From Mycobacterium sp. DL592 (GTDB taxonomy: Bacteria; Actinomycetota; Actinomycetes; Mycobacteriales; Mycobacteriaceae): 64,000 nucleotides of DNA. The translations under genes and the position numbers were made by a program. Numbering within the stretch: the first letter of the stretch is position 1; each line of letters starts with the position of its first letter. The DNA lies in contig NZ_CP050192.1 of the NCBI RefSeq assembly GCF_011694515.1, positions 3,730,172 to 3,794,171 on the forward strand, in the 5' to 3' direction. This document shows, in pieces, positions 10,600 through 18,438 of this stretch. The notes beneath the pieces are model-generated. The model did not search any database. It saw only the letters and a program-made list of their open reading frames with translations, and was not told where the DNA came from.

Positions 10600-11211
10600 G
10601 TGAGCGTCGGCACCCATCGGCTTGTCCTGTTACGCCACGGCGAGACCGAATGGTCGCGGGACCGCAAGCACACCAGTACCACCGATCTGGACCTGACCGA
10701 TCACGGTCGCGAACAGGCCGTCCTGGCGGCGGTGACTCTCGAGCATCTGGCGCTGGAGAACCCGCTTGTCATCAGCAGCCCCCGCAAACGGGCCCTGGCC
10801 ACCGCCGCGCTGGCCGGGCTGACCGTCGACGAGGTGTCCCCGCTGTTGGCCGAGTGGGACTACGGCGACTACGAGGGCCTGACCACCCATGAGATCCGCA
10901 CCGAGACGCCGGGCTGGCTGCTGTGGACGTACGGCTGCCCGGGCGGTGAGAGCGTCGACCAGGTCAGCATGCGCGCCGACCAGGCGGTGTCCTACGCGCT
11001 GGAACACATGGCCGACCGTGACGTCGTGTTCGTCGGTCACGGCCATTTCTCAAGGTCGGTGGTGACCCGCTGGGTCGAGCAGCCGCTGCGCGAGGGCGCC
11101 CGCTACGGCTTCGGCGCGGCGTCGGTGGCGGTGTGCGGCTTCGAGTACGGGCTGCGGCAACTCTCGGCACTGGGCTTGACGAGCCACCGAGAGCCGGTCA
11201 CCGGGACGTGA
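10600..11211 (+). CDS. gpm2: histidine phosphatase (Gpm2/Rv3214-like acid phosphatase)
   Basis: A 203-residue histidine phosphatase with catalytic LRHGETEW near the N-terminus, SSPRKRALATA, and the second catalytic His in VGHGHFSR. It was named phosphoglycerate mutase 2 (and entD), but the M. tuberculosis homologue is reported to behave as a broad acid phosphatase. The GTG at 10600 gives MSVGTHRL, parallel to the homologue's start and the same length; a GTG at 10594 would add two residues. The stop overlaps the entC GTG by 4 bases (GTGA), so translation is coupled. Confidence 0.9.
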   Translation: MSVGTHRLVLLRHGETEWSRDRKHTSTTDLDLTDHGREQAVLAAVTLEHLALENPLVISSPRKRALATAALAGLTVDEVSPLLAEWDYGDYEGLTTHEIRTETPGWLLWTYGCPGGESVDQVSMRADQAVSYALEHMADRDVVFVGHGHFSRSVVTRWVEQPLREGARYGFGAASVAVCGFEYGLRQLSALGLTSHREPVTGT

Positions 11212-12305
11212 CGGCATCTCCCTCGTTCGTGCTATGTGGACCGGCCGGGACGGTTGTCGCCGACGGGATCCGGGCGGGTTATGACAGTGCGGCGGCGGCC
11301 GCGGCGGCCCTGGCCGACGGCTCGGCCGACCTGGTGGTGGGGGCCCTGCCGTTCGACGTTCGCGGCGCTGCCGCACTACTGAGTCCTCGGGCGGTGACGT
11401 TCACCGACGCCCTGCCTGGCTGGCCGGTGGTCGCGCTGCCGAGCGTGCGGATCGAGGCGACCCTGCCTCCTCCCGCCGAGCACCTGGCTCGTATCCGGAC
11501 CGCATTGAAGAGCCTCAACGATCCCGAAAGTGGTTTGCAGAAGGTCGTTTTGGCGCGTGCTCTGCGTCTGGTCGCCGACGGCAGCCTCGACGAGCGGACC
11601 ATCCTGCAGCGACTGGTCGCCGACGACCCCGAGGCCACCGCATACTTGGCCGACCTGTCCCCGGCCGGCGGCGCCTACACCGGCACCGCACTGGTGGGCG
11701 CCAGCCCGGAGCTTCTGGTCGCCCGCTCGGGAGACCAGGTGACCTGCCAGCCGTTCGCCGGTTCGGCGGCGCGTTCGGCAGACCCGGCCACCGACGCCGC
11801 CAACAGTGCCGCACTGGCCGACTCGGCCAAGAACCGTCACGAGCATCAGCTCGTCGTCGACACCATGCGCGCCGCGCTGGGGCCGTTGTGCAGCGATCTG
11901 GACGTAGCGACCGAACCTCAGCTCAGCCGCACCGCCGCACTGTGGCACCTGTCGACACCGATTCGCGGCACATTGCGCGATACCTCAACGACGGCAATCG
12001 ATTTGGCGTTGGCGCTGCATCCGACGCCCGCGGTCGGCGGTGTTCCCACCGCGGCGGCGGTCGACCTGATCGCCGAGGTGGAGGGCGACCGCGGCTTCTA
12101 CGCAGGGGCGGTCGGCTGGTGCGACGCCCGCGGCGACGGCCGCTGGGTGGTGGCGATCCGCGGTGCGCAGTTGTCCGCGGACCGGCGTCAGGCCCTGGCC
12201 CTGGCCGGCGGAGGTATCGTCGCCGAATCCGACCCGGAAGACGAAGTCGCGGAGACCACAACGAAATTCAGGACAATTCTGTCAGCACTGGGAGTACCGC
12301 AATGA
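11208..12305 (+). CDS. entC: isochorismate synthase EntC/MenF
   Basis: A 365-residue chorismate-using enzyme matching Rv3215. It converts chorismate to isochorismate for menaquinone and possibly siderophore precursors. Conserved family segments are LQKVVLARA, ASPELLV, the RGT turn (STPIRGTL), HPTPAVGGVPT, DRGFYAGAVGW and the metal-binding AGGGIVAESDPEDE. The start is the GTG overlapping the gpm2 stop. Its own stop overlaps the next ATG (ATGA), giving a tight gpm2-entC-acetyltransferase operon. Confidence 0.92.
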   Translation: MTASPSFVLCGPAGTVVADGIRAGYDSAAAAAAALADGSADLVVGALPFDVRGAAALLSPRAVTFTDALPGWPVVALPSVRIEATLPPPAEHLARIRTALKSLNDPESGLQKVVLARALRLVADGSLDERTILQRLVADDPEATAYLADLSPAGGAYTGTALVGASPELLVARSGDQVTCQPFAGSAARSADPATDAANSAALADSAKNRHEHQLVVDTMRAALGPLCSDLDVATEPQLSRTAALWHLSTPIRGTLRDTSTTAIDLALALHPTPAVGGVPTAAAVDLIAEVEGDRGFYAGAVGWCDARGDGRWVVAIRGAQLSADRRQALALAGGGIVAESDPEDEVAETTTKFRTILSALGVPQ

Positions 12306-12805
12306 CCGCACAGATCCGGCGGGCCCGGCCCGGTGATGAATCCGACATCGTCACGATGATCCGCGAACTGGCCGAGTTCGAGCATGCCTCCGAAGACTGC
12401 ACCGTCGTCGAAAGCCAAATCACCACAGCGCTTTTCGGCGACGACCCGGTCGGGTTCTGCCACCTCGCCGAGGTCGACGGCGAGGCGGCCGCGATCGCGC
12501 TGTGGTTCCGCAACTTCTCCACCTGGGACGGCGTGGCAGGGGTATACCTCGAGGACCTGTTCGTACGGGAGAAGTTCCGCCGCCGCGGCCTGGCCCGCAC
12601 CATGCTGGCCACCCTGGCTCGCGAGTGCGTCGACAACGGCTACAGCCGGCTGAGCTGGGCGGTGCTGGATTGGAACGTCAACGCGATCGCGCTCTACGAC
12701 GCGGTCGGCGGCAAGCAGATGTCGGAGTGGATCACCTACCGGGTGTCGGGCCCGGAGCTCTCGGCGCTGGCCGCCGAATCCTCACCGCTCGTCGAGGGCG
12801 CCTAG
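12302..12805 (+). CDS. GNAT-family N-acetyltransferase
   Basis: A 167-residue GNAT acetyltransferase matching Rv3216. The acetyl-CoA binding loop is REKFRRRGLARTML (Q/RxxGxG/A pattern), followed by LSWAVLDWNVNAIALYDAVGG. These features resemble diamine/thialysine acetyltransferases of the SSAT type; the substrate is not known. The ATG overlaps the entC stop by 4 bases. Its 3' end overlaps the convergent membrane protein gene by 24 bases. Confidence 0.9.
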   Translation: MTAQIRRARPGDESDIVTMIRELAEFEHASEDCTVVESQITTALFGDDPVGFCHLAEVDGEAAAIALWFRNFSTWDGVAGVYLEDLFVREKFRRRGLARTMLATLARECVDNGYSRLSWAVLDWNVNAIALYDAVGGKQMSEWITYRVSGPELSALAAESSPLVEGA

Positions 12806-13174
12806 CCACTGCAGCGTCGACGGGCTGAACAGCAGCACCAGGGCCGCCAGGGCGATCACTGCAATCGGGATGGCGTAGGCCCACTGGTGTGAGCCCACGC
12901 CGATGTACCAGGTCACCGGCAGGAGCAGCAGCTGGGCGAACACCGCGATCCCGCGGCCCCACCGCCGGCCGGTCCACAGCGCCCACGCCCCGGCCAGCAC
13001 GCCCGCGCCGATCAAGGCGAACCAGGCGGCGTTGCCGAAGCCACTGACCACATGCTGGTCGACGCCGGCCAGCCCGCGGATCACGAACACCACGGCGGCC
13101 ACCACCGCGGCAGCACCTTCGAGGGCCACCAGCACCGCAGCCTGGCGCACAGTTGAGGGGGCAGGAACGGTCAC
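12782..13174 (-). CDS. integral membrane protein (Rv3217c-like)
   Basis: A 130-residue hydrophobic protein with four predicted membrane helices (roughly residues 13-35, 47-68, 73-93 and 97-117). It matches Rv3217c by position. No catalytic motif is visible. The GTG at 13174 is chosen because TAGGCT lies 7 bases upstream; longer in-frame starts would run into the end of the gtrA-like gene. It is 16 bases downstream of that gene. Confidence 0.75.
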   Translation of the reverse strand: MTVPAPSTVRQAAVLVALEGAAAVVAAVVFVIRGLAGVDQHVVSGFGNAAWFALIGAGVLAGAWALWTGRRWGRGIAVFAQLLLLPVTWYIGVGSHQWAYAIPIAVIALAALVLLFSPSTLQWLGALDER

Positions 13175-13181
13175 GGGCCCG

Positions 13182-13187
13182 AGCCTA
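13182..13187 (-). promoter_or_regulatory. putative leaderless -10 element (TAGGCT)
   Basis: TAGGCT is 7 bases before the GTG at 13174, inside the 16-base gap after the gtrA-like stop. It may give the membrane protein its own leaderless transcript. Confidence 0.35.
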
Positions 13188-13190
13188 ACG

Positions 13191-13676
13191 TCAGCGCCGA
13201 AACACCAGCCAGCGCATCGCGCAGTACATGAAGACGCCCTCGCAGGCACCCGCCCCGATCCGGGCGATCCGGTAATCCACGCCGAGGGCGAGAAGTGCGC
13301 TCGACACCCCGAGGATGAACGCCAGGTAGTTGATCACCACGACCACCACATAGACGGCGACCTGGGGGCCCACCGGCGCGTGTGACCGGAAGTTGAACGT
13401 GCGATTGAGGACGTAGCTGGCCGCGAAGGCACACCCGTACGCCAGCGACACCGCCAGCCCGAACGGCAGCCGCAGCAGACCGTGCAGAACGGTGAGCAAC
13501 ACCAGGTCCAGTGCGAAGGTGACGCTGTTGATGACAACGAAGCCCAGAAATGTCGCGGGGACAACCCTTTTCAGCCCGAAGGGCAAGGCCGCGGCGACGG
13601 TGACACAGGCCCCGTGAAACCAGTCGACGAACTTCGGCAGCCGGGTAGCGGGATCGACGGCCACGGATGCGAGCAT
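13191..13676 (-). CDS. GtrA-family membrane protein
   Basis: A small multi-spanning protein (161 residues from the ATG at 13676; a GTG at 13733 would add 19) with about four membrane helices. The GtrA-like core is FLGFVVINSVTFALDLVLL ... AYGCAFAASYVLNRTFNFRS. GtrA proteins are linked to moving prenyl-linked sugars or modifying cell-wall polysaccharides. I do not recall it at this position in M. tuberculosis, so it may be lineage-specific. The start is uncertain because neither candidate has a convincing ribosome binding site. Confidence 0.8.
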   Translation of the reverse strand: MLASVAVDPATRLPKFVDWFHGACVTVAAALPFGLKRVVPATFLGFVVINSVTFALDLVLLTVLHGLLRLPFGLAVSLAYGCAFAASYVLNRTFNFRSHAPVGPQVAVYVVVVVINYLAFILGVSSALLALGVDYRIARIGAGACEGVFMYCAMRWLVFRR

Positions 13677-13743
13677 CCCACCGGCAGCTGACCGGTACGT
13701 GATGAGTAGGCAAACCCTGTCCGACAGGGGCACCTCACGCCGA

Positions 13744-13749
13744 TAGGCT
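13744..13749 (+). promoter_or_regulatory. putative leaderless -10 element (TAGGCT)
   Basis: TAGGCT is 8 bases before the GTG at 13758, with no ribosome binding site, predicting a leaderless transcript for the lipid kinase. Confidence 0.45.
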
Positions 13750-13757
13750 CATACCTC

Positions 13758-14726
13758 GTGCGTGCCGTGCTGATCGTGAACCCGAACGCCACCTCGACCA
13801 CCGCGGCCGGCCGCGATCTCCTGGCGCACGCGCTGGAGAGCCGGGTGGAGCTGTCCGTCGTACACACCGACCACCGTGGCCACGCGATCGAGATCGCCGA
13901 GGCCGCGCGGCGCGACGGTATCGACATGATCATCGTTCACGGCGGCGACGGCACGGTGAACGAAGTCGTCAACGGTTTGTTGGGCAAGCCACCCGCCGTG
14001 GTGGGCACGCTGCCCGCGGTGGCCGTGGTGCCCGGCGGGTCAGCCAACGTCTTTGCCCGTGCGCTGGGCATCAGCCCCGATCCGATCGAGGCCACCAACC
14101 AGCTCATCGACCTCATCAGCGCCCACCGCAACGGTTCCGCGTGGCGGCGGATCGGCCTGATGGACTGCGGGGAACGCTGGGCGGTGTTCACCGCGGGCAT
14201 GGGCGTCGACGGCGACGTGGTGGCCGCAGTGGAGGCCCAACGGGCCAAGGGCCGCAAGGTCACCGCGAGCCGCTACATCCGGATCGCGGTGCGCGAGATG
14301 CTGTCCAACGTGCGCGAGGAACCCCGCCTGACCCTGGAGCTGCCCGGGCGCGAGCCGGTCAGCGGCGTGCACTTCGCGTTCGTGTCGAACTCCAGCCCGT
14401 GGACCTATGCCAACACCCGGCCGGTGTGGACCAACCCCGAGACGACGTTCGAGACGGGCCTGGGGGTCTTCGCGACGACCAGCATGAACATCTGGCGCAA
14501 CCTGATGTTGGTGCGCCGGATGTTGTCCAAGCGACCGGTCATCAAGGCCAAGCACCTGATCCGGGACGACGACCTGGCGTGGGTGCGCATCACGAGCGCC
14601 GATCCGGTTGCCTGCCAGATCGACGGGGATTTTCTTGGCCTGCGCTCAGAAATGACGTTCCGTGCCGTTCCTGAGGCGTTGAACGTGGTCGCTCCACCGG
14701 CTAACAAAGGCGCTGACCAGCACTGA
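13758..14726 (+). CDS. diacylglycerol kinase-like lipid kinase
   Basis: A 322-residue protein of the DAGK/sphingosine-kinase family, matching Rv3218. The nucleotide-binding motif HGGDGTVNEVVNGL (about residues 61-74) and PGGSANVFARALG (about 94-106) are intact. It likely phosphorylates diacylglycerol or a related lipid for phospholipid recycling. It has no membrane segment and should act at the membrane surface. The GTG gives MRAVLIVNPNAT, typical of the family. Confidence 0.9.
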   Translation: MRAVLIVNPNATSTTAAGRDLLAHALESRVELSVVHTDHRGHAIEIAEAARRDGIDMIIVHGGDGTVNEVVNGLLGKPPAVVGTLPAVAVVPGGSANVFARALGISPDPIEATNQLIDLISAHRNGSAWRRIGLMDCGERWAVFTAGMGVDGDVVAAVEAQRAKGRKVTASRYIRIAVREMLSNVREEPRLTLELPGREPVSGVHFAFVSNSSPWTYANTRPVWTNPETTFETGLGVFATTSMNIWRNLMLVRRMLSKRPVIKAKHLIRDDDLAWVRITSADPVACQIDGDFLGLRSEMTFRAVPEALNVVAPPANKGADQH

Positions 14727-14807
14727 TCCAAAATCACATGCGGATTTAGAGCGCAAGTGGGTTGAGTCTAGTACAAACGGGTGAGGGCTTCGAGAACCCA
14801 CCCCCGC

Positions 14808-14823
14808 AGTGAGATTGCACACG
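14808..14823 (+). promoter_or_regulatory. CRP (Rv3676-type) binding site upstream of whiB1
   Basis: AGTGAGATTGCACACG is an imperfect palindrome of the mycobacterial CRP type (GTGAG ... CACAC). As I recall it, the characterised M. tuberculosis whiB1 site is nearly the same. Its centre is about 58 bases upstream of the start predicted from the -35/-10 pair at 14840-14867, the spacing I recall for the activating site. cAMP-CRP control of whiB1 is inferred by homology. Confidence 0.7.
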
Positions 14824-14839
14824 TGTTAACTGAGTCCTA

Positions 14840-14867
14840 TTGACATCCGCCACGGCTGTGAAACGAT
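14840..14867 (+). promoter_or_regulatory. whiB1 promoter (TTGACA-16-AACGAT)
   Basis: A consensus -35 TTGACA (14840-14845) and a weak -10 AACGAT (14862-14867) are separated by 16 bases. Transcription would start near 14874, giving a leader of about 90 bases before whiB1. A weak -10 fits an activator-dependent promoter. Confidence 0.6.
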
Positions 14868-14964
14868 CGGATGCAACAACGCAGAAACATTTGTGTGCAC
14901 GCGTTAACAGCCGAAGTAAAAGACAGTGCGCCGCATTGCGCACACAGTTAAGGAGTAGCGACTA

Positions 14965-15219
14965 ATGGATTGGCGCCACAAGGCGGTCTGCCGTGACGAG
15001 GATCCGGAACTGTTCTTCCCAGTCGGGAACAGCGGTCCGGCACTCGCCCAGATCGCTGACGCGAAGCTCGTCTGTAACCGTTGTCCGGTCACCACTGAGT
15101 GCCTGACCTGGGCTTTGGACTCCGGCCAGGATGCCGGCGTCTGGGGCGGGATGAGCGAGGACGAGCGTCGCGCGCTCAAGCGCCGCAACGCTCGCACCCG
15201 GGCCCGCAGCGGGGTCTGA
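14965..15219 (+). CDS. whiB1: WhiB1, [4Fe-4S] NO-responsive regulator
   Basis: An 84-residue Wbl protein, nearly identical in pattern to M. tuberculosis WhiB1 (Rv3219). Four cluster ligands are present: Cys9, Cys37, Cys40 and Cys46 (CNRC spacing). The GVWGG turn and basic C-terminal tail (KRRNARTRARS) bind DNA. In M. tuberculosis it is essential, binds the primary sigma factor in cluster form, and reacts with nitric oxide. AAGGAG about 10 bases upstream supports the ATG. A strong terminator follows. Confidence 0.97.
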   Translation: MDWRHKAVCRDEDPELFFPVGNSGPALAQIADAKLVCNRCPVTTECLTWALDSGQDAGVWGGMSEDERRALKRRNARTRARSGV

Positions 15220-15240
15220 CCTAACGCTTCGCAATACGTA

Positions 15241-15280
15241 AAGACGCGGCCCCGGCAAATGCCGGGGCCGCGTCTTTTTA
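15241..15280 (+). terminator. intrinsic terminator after whiB1
   Basis: A perfect 16-bp stem (AAGACGCGGCCCCGGC with its complement), an AAAT loop, then a run of T. Because the left arm begins with AA, it could also work weakly for pdtaS on the other strand. Confidence 0.9.
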
Positions 15281-15307
15281 TTTGAATGTATTGTGCATCA
15301 CACTTTG

Positions 15308-16804
15308 CTATTGCGGCACCCGAGCTGTTGATCGCCGACCTATCGGCACCCGCAGCACCACGTCGGTTCCGCTGCCGGGAACGTCGTGCATTCCCAGCGA
15401 TCCGTCGAGCTCCGCGGAGACCAGCGTCCGCACGATCTGCAAGCCCAGCCGATCGGACTTCTCCAGGGAGAATCCCTCCGGCAGGCCACGCCCGTCGTCG
15501 TGGACGACCACATCGAGCCAGCGCGCCGAGCGCTCCGCCCGGATCGTCACGCAGCCCTGTTTCGCCGATGGGTCGAAGGCGTGCTCGATGGCGTTCTGAA
15601 CCAGCTCGGTGATCACCATGACCATCGCGGTGGCGCGGTCGGCGTCGAGGACACCCAGCGCGCCTTCCCGGTTGATCCGGATGGGTGCGTCGACGCGGGC
15701 CACGTCGTTCATGATCGGCAGGATGCGGTCGATGACCTCGTCGAGGTTGACCTCTTCGTCCACCGACATCGACAGTGCCTCATGGACCTGGGCGATCGAC
15801 GCCACCCGGCGCACCGACTCCATGAGCGCCTCGCGGCCCTCCTCGTTGTTGGTCCGGCGGGCCTGCAGCCGCAGCAGGGCCGCGACCGTCTGCAGGTTGT
15901 TCTTCACCCGGTGATGGATTTCGCGGATCGTGGCGTCCTTGGACAGCAGAGCGCGGTCCCGGCGCTTGACCTCAGTGACATCCCGGATGAGCATCGCCGC
16001 CCCCGCAGCGGCGCCGTGAACCACCAGTGGCAGCGTGCGAAGCAGAACGGCGGCGCCGCCGGCGTCGACCTCCATGCGCATGCTGGAGCCGCCTGCCAGC
16101 GAGTCGCGGACGTGCTCGGCCAGCTCCTGTGCCTCGAACGGGTCGGAGATCAGCGGCCGGGTGATGACGACCAGGTTGTGGCCCTCCAACTCGGCCGACA
16201 GACCCATCCGGTGGTACGCCGACAACGCGTTCGGGCTGGCGTAGGCCACCACACCGTCGACGTCGAGGCGGATGAAGCCGTCACCCACCCGCGGGCTGGA
16301 CCGCGACACCGCGAGGTCGCCGACGTTGGGAAAGGTGCCTTCCGACACCATGTGCAGCAGGTTGCCCGCGCAATCCAGATACGCCTTCTCCAGGGGCGAG
16401 GAGGTGCGTCGCTCGGCCAGCGCGGTCTGGTGGGTGATGACCGCCACCACCTGGTTGTTGCAGCGCACCGGCACGGCCTCGACGTTGAGGCCGGGCTCGC
16501 GCAGCGAGGCGTCTCCCCCACCGAGGCCGATCTCCCCGGAGGTGAACGCCTCGATCACGAAGGGCAGGTCCGGATCGGCCACGACGGTGCCGACCGCATC
16601 CTTGAGCAGCACGGTCGGGGCGGTGTTGGGCCGACATTGGGCGACGCAGACCAGCGCGCCGTCGTCGCGGCGCACCCACATCAGATAATCGGCGAACGAG
16701 AGGTCCGCCAGCAGCTGCCATTCGCCGACCACTGCGTGCAGGTGGTCCACGGCGCTGCCCGGCAGGACCGTGTGCTCGGCGAGCAGGTCACCGAGGGTCG
16801 ACAC
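15308..16804 (-). CDS. pdtaS: cytosolic sensor histidine kinase PdtaS
   Basis: A 498-residue kinase matching Rv3220c. An N-terminal GAF-like sensor (about 1-150) is followed by a PAS domain (about 165-285). The HisKA_2 phosphoacceptor EIHHRVKNNLQTVAALLRL comes next, then an HATPase domain with ELVQNAIEHA, DDGRGLP and RLGLQIVRTL. No membrane segment is present. PdtaS signals to the antiterminator PdtaR, encoded elsewhere (Rv1626 in M. tuberculosis), and is linked to copper, NO and cyclic-di-GMP sensing there. It starts 5 bases after the TB7.3 stop and is an operon partner. Confidence 0.94.
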   Translation of the reverse strand: MSTLGDLLAEHTVLPGSAVDHLHAVVGEWQLLADLSFADYLMWVRRDDGALVCVAQCRPNTAPTVLLKDAVGTVVADPDLPFVIEAFTSGEIGLGGGDASLREPGLNVEAVPVRCNNQVVAVITHQTALAERRTSSPLEKAYLDCAGNLLHMVSEGTFPNVGDLAVSRSSPRVGDGFIRLDVDGVVAYASPNALSAYHRMGLSAELEGHNLVVITRPLISDPFEAQELAEHVRDSLAGGSSMRMEVDAGGAAVLLRTLPLVVHGAAAGAAMLIRDVTEVKRRDRALLSKDATIREIHHRVKNNLQTVAALLRLQARRTNNEEGREALMESVRRVASIAQVHEALSMSVDEEVNLDEVIDRILPIMNDVARVDAPIRINREGALGVLDADRATAMVMVITELVQNAIEHAFDPSAKQGCVTIRAERSARWLDVVVHDDGRGLPEGFSLEKSDRLGLQIVRTLVSAELDGSLGMHDVPGSGTDVVLRVPIGRRSTARVPQ

Positions 16805-16809
16805 GGGAG

Positions 16810-17025
16810 CTAGTCGATCACGGCAATGAGGTCGCCGGCCTGGATGACGTCACCCACGGACACGTTGACCTCGGTCACGGTGCCGCCCACTTCGGCCAGC
16901 ACCGGGATCTCCATCTTCATCGATTCCAGAAGCACCAGGGTGTCGCCTGCGCCGATCTGATCACCCTTGCTGACCACGACCTCGAGCACGCTGGCCACGA
17001 TTTCGGCGCGAACATCCTCGGCCAT
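16810..17025 (-). CDS. biotinylated protein TB7.3
   Basis: A 71-residue single biotinyl domain matching Rv3221c. The biotinylation motif is LESMKMEIPVLA with the acceptor Lys in MKM. It resembles free-standing biotin carboxyl carrier domains; the partner carboxylase is unknown and none is nearby. The ATG at 17025 gives exactly the M. tuberculosis length. It is divergent from bL37 and runs into pdtaS. Confidence 0.92.
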   Translation of the reverse strand: MAEDVRAEIVASVLEVVVSKGDQIGAGDTLVLLESMKMEIPVLAEVGGTVTEVNVSVGDVIQAGDLIAVID

Positions 17026-17142
17026 CTCCACCCTCACTCTGTCGTTGAAATGCTGTCCTATCGAACCACACGACCGGGTGGTCAGCGGTGTGATGCCGCC
17101 GTGAGACACTGGAGGCAACGATCAAAACCCTGGAGGTACACC

Positions 17143-17217
17143 ATGGCCAAGCGCGGCCGTAAGAAGAAAGCTCGCAAGCACAGCAAAGCCAATCACGGCA
17201 AGCGACCCAACAGCTGA
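17143..17217 (+). CDS. 50S ribosomal protein bL37 (24 aa)
   Basis: A 24-residue, highly basic peptide (MAKRGRKKKARKHSKANHGK, then RPNS). Its pattern matches bL37, a tiny mycobacterial large-subunit protein found in ribosome structures. The ATG has TGGAGGT 7 bases upstream, and a strong terminator begins 2 bases after the stop, so it is a complete single-gene unit. The gene is short enough to be missed by automatic annotation. Confidence 0.92.
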   Translation: MAKRGRKKKARKHSKANHGKRPNS

Positions 17218-17218
17218 C

Positions 17219-17250
17219 AAAAGTGCCCGGCAATCTGCCGGGCACTTTTT
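17219..17250 (+). terminator. intrinsic terminator after bL37
   Basis: A 12-bp perfect stem (AAGTGCCCGGCA and complement) with an ATC loop, flanked by A on the left and TTTTT on the right. The flanks make it potentially bidirectional, serving rshA on the other strand as well. Confidence 0.88.
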
Positions 17251-17253
17251 GTT

Positions 17254-17550
17254 TCAGGACTCGTCGCGGGTGATGATCGTGGTCCGCCTGATCTCCAGAC
17301 GTACCCGCTCGAGCAGGTAGTGGGGGGCTTTCTCGCCGCTGCACTTGGAGGCGATCAGCGCCTTGATGCGTTCCTCGACCCCGTAGTGCCGCAGGCAGGC
17401 CGGGCACTCCTCGAGGTGGTGGCGCAGCCGCTCCCGGGTTTCTGAGGTGCATTCGCCGTCGAGCAGCGTCCATACCTCGGCGATCACGGCCGCGCACTCG
17501 GGGTGGTCGGGGTCTACCGGCCCGATCGGCGGGCGCCAGTCCTCGCTCAT
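17254..17550 (-). CDS. rshA: zinc-binding anti-sigma factor RshA
   Basis: A 98-residue ZAS-family anti-sigma factor. The redox zinc motif HxxxCxxC is His45-LEE-Cys49-PA-Cys52. Other cysteines are Cys19, Cys34 and Cys69. It binds and blocks SigH; oxidation or phosphorylation releases it in M. tuberculosis. Its ATG overlaps the sigH stop (ATGA), so it is translationally coupled to keep the two proteins balanced. Confidence 0.93.
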   Translation of the reverse strand: MSEDWRPPIGPVDPDHPECAAVIAEVWTLLDGECTSETRERLRHHLEECPACLRHYGVEERIKALIASKCSGEKAPHYLLERVRLEIRRTTIITRDES

Positions 17551-18194
17551 GACGACACCTCCTCAGCCGCATCCTGACCGCGGGTGAACCCGCGCTCCTT
17601 GGCCACGTCGGCGAGCAGCGTGCGCAACTGGCGCCTACCGCGGTGCAGACGGGACATCACTGTCCCGATCGGGGTATCCATGATCTCGGCGATCTCCTTG
17701 TACGGAAAGCCTTCGACGTCGGCGTAGTACACCGCCATCCGGAATTCCTCCGGCAACGCCTGCAGCGCTTCCTTGATCTCGGAGTCCGGCAATGACTCCA
17801 AAGCTTCCACCTCGGCCGAACGCAGACCGGTCGACGTGTGCTCGGCGTTGGCCGCCAGTTGCCAGTCGGTGATCTCGTCGGTCGGGTACTCAGCAGGCTG
17901 CCGCTGCTTCTTGCGGTAGCTGTTGATGTAGGTGTTGGTCATGATCCGGTAGAGCCACGCCTTGAGGTTGGTGCCCTCGCGGAACGACCGGAACGCGCCG
18001 AAGGCCTTGACCATGGTTTCCTGCACCAGGTCTTCGGCGTCGGCGGGGTTCCGGGTCATGCGCAGCGCGCCGCCGTACAGCTGATCCATCAACGGGATCG
18101 CGTCACGCTCGAAGCGTGCCAGCAAGTCCTCGTCGGGTTCGCGCACGGCGGTATCGGCAGCGCCGGAACCGTCGGTGCCCTCGGTGTCAGTCAT
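17547..18194 (-). CDS. sigH: ECF sigma factor SigH (oxidative and heat stress)
   Basis: A 215-residue group-4 sigma factor matching Rv3223c. Region 2 contains [18 protein letters not shown] and [19 protein letters not shown]; region 4 contains [27 protein letters not shown] and [15 protein letters not shown]. It directs thioredoxin, chaperone and other stress genes. The ATG at 18194 gives a length like the M. tuberculosis protein. The same frame stays open for 64 more codons upstream to a GTG at 18386 that sits just after a SigH-type promoter. Confidence 0.94.
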   Translation of the reverse strand: MTDTEGTDGSGAADTAVREPDEDLLARFERDAIPLMDQLYGGALRMTRNPADAEDLVQETMVKAFGAFRSFREGTNLKAWLYRIMTNTYINSYRKKQRQPAEYPTDEITDWQLAANAEHTSTGLRSAEVEALESLPDSEIKEALQALPEEFRMAVYYADVEGFPYKEIAEIMDTPIGTVMSRLHRGRRQLRTLLADVAKERGFTRGQDAAEEVSS

Positions 18195-18386
18195 CGTGAT
18201 TGACGTGGTCCCTTCTGCCGCGGCGCCCACTCGGAGCTCCGGCAGCGGTATCGGACGGACGAGAAACGACGGCGTGAGCTCGTCGCGCACCAGGGTCATG
18301 GAGACCGACACCGGCTTCTCTCCTTCCAATCCTAGAACCGTGGCCAACAAAATTTCCTCGCGGTCGTGTCGACCGCGCCTAGCCAC
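18195..18386 (-). other. possible N-terminal extension of SigH (long isoform)
   Basis: This stretch is in frame with sigH and has no stop from the GTG at 18386 to the usual ATG at 18194, adding 64 residues. There is an internal ATG about 30 codons in. The predicted start of the SigH-dependent transcript falls at or next to the 18386 GTG, so the extension could be made from a leaderless mRNA. An unstable long isoform is known for Streptomyces SigR; use here is inferred. Confidence 0.4.
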
Positions 18387-18393
18387 ACCGCAT

Positions 18394-18422
18394 AACGGGA
18401 TTGGCGACCCGGCTAATTCCCC
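18394..18422 (-). promoter_or_regulatory. SigH-type autoregulatory promoter
   Basis: On the minus strand, GGGGAAT (-35) is followed after 19 bases by GTT in a CCCGTT context (-10). This matches the SigH/SigR consensus GGAAT-N18/19-GTT. It faces sigH and ends 7 bases before the GTG at 18386, implying positive autoregulation. Confidence 0.7.
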
Positions 18423-18425
18423 GCC

Positions 18426-18431
18426 TACGCT
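18426..18431 (+). promoter_or_regulatory. putative leaderless -10 element (TACGCT)
   Basis: TACGCT is 7 bases before the GTG at 18439. It lies only 4 bases from the -35 of the divergent SigH promoter, so the two polymerases should compete. Confidence 0.4.
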
Positions 18432-18438
18432 GACCGGC

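Noticed and set aside
18331..18360. A second SigH-like promoter (GGAAA ... GTT) nearer to sigH
   Set aside because: Only 14 bases separate the two elements, too short for this sigma class; the one at 18394-18422 fits much better.
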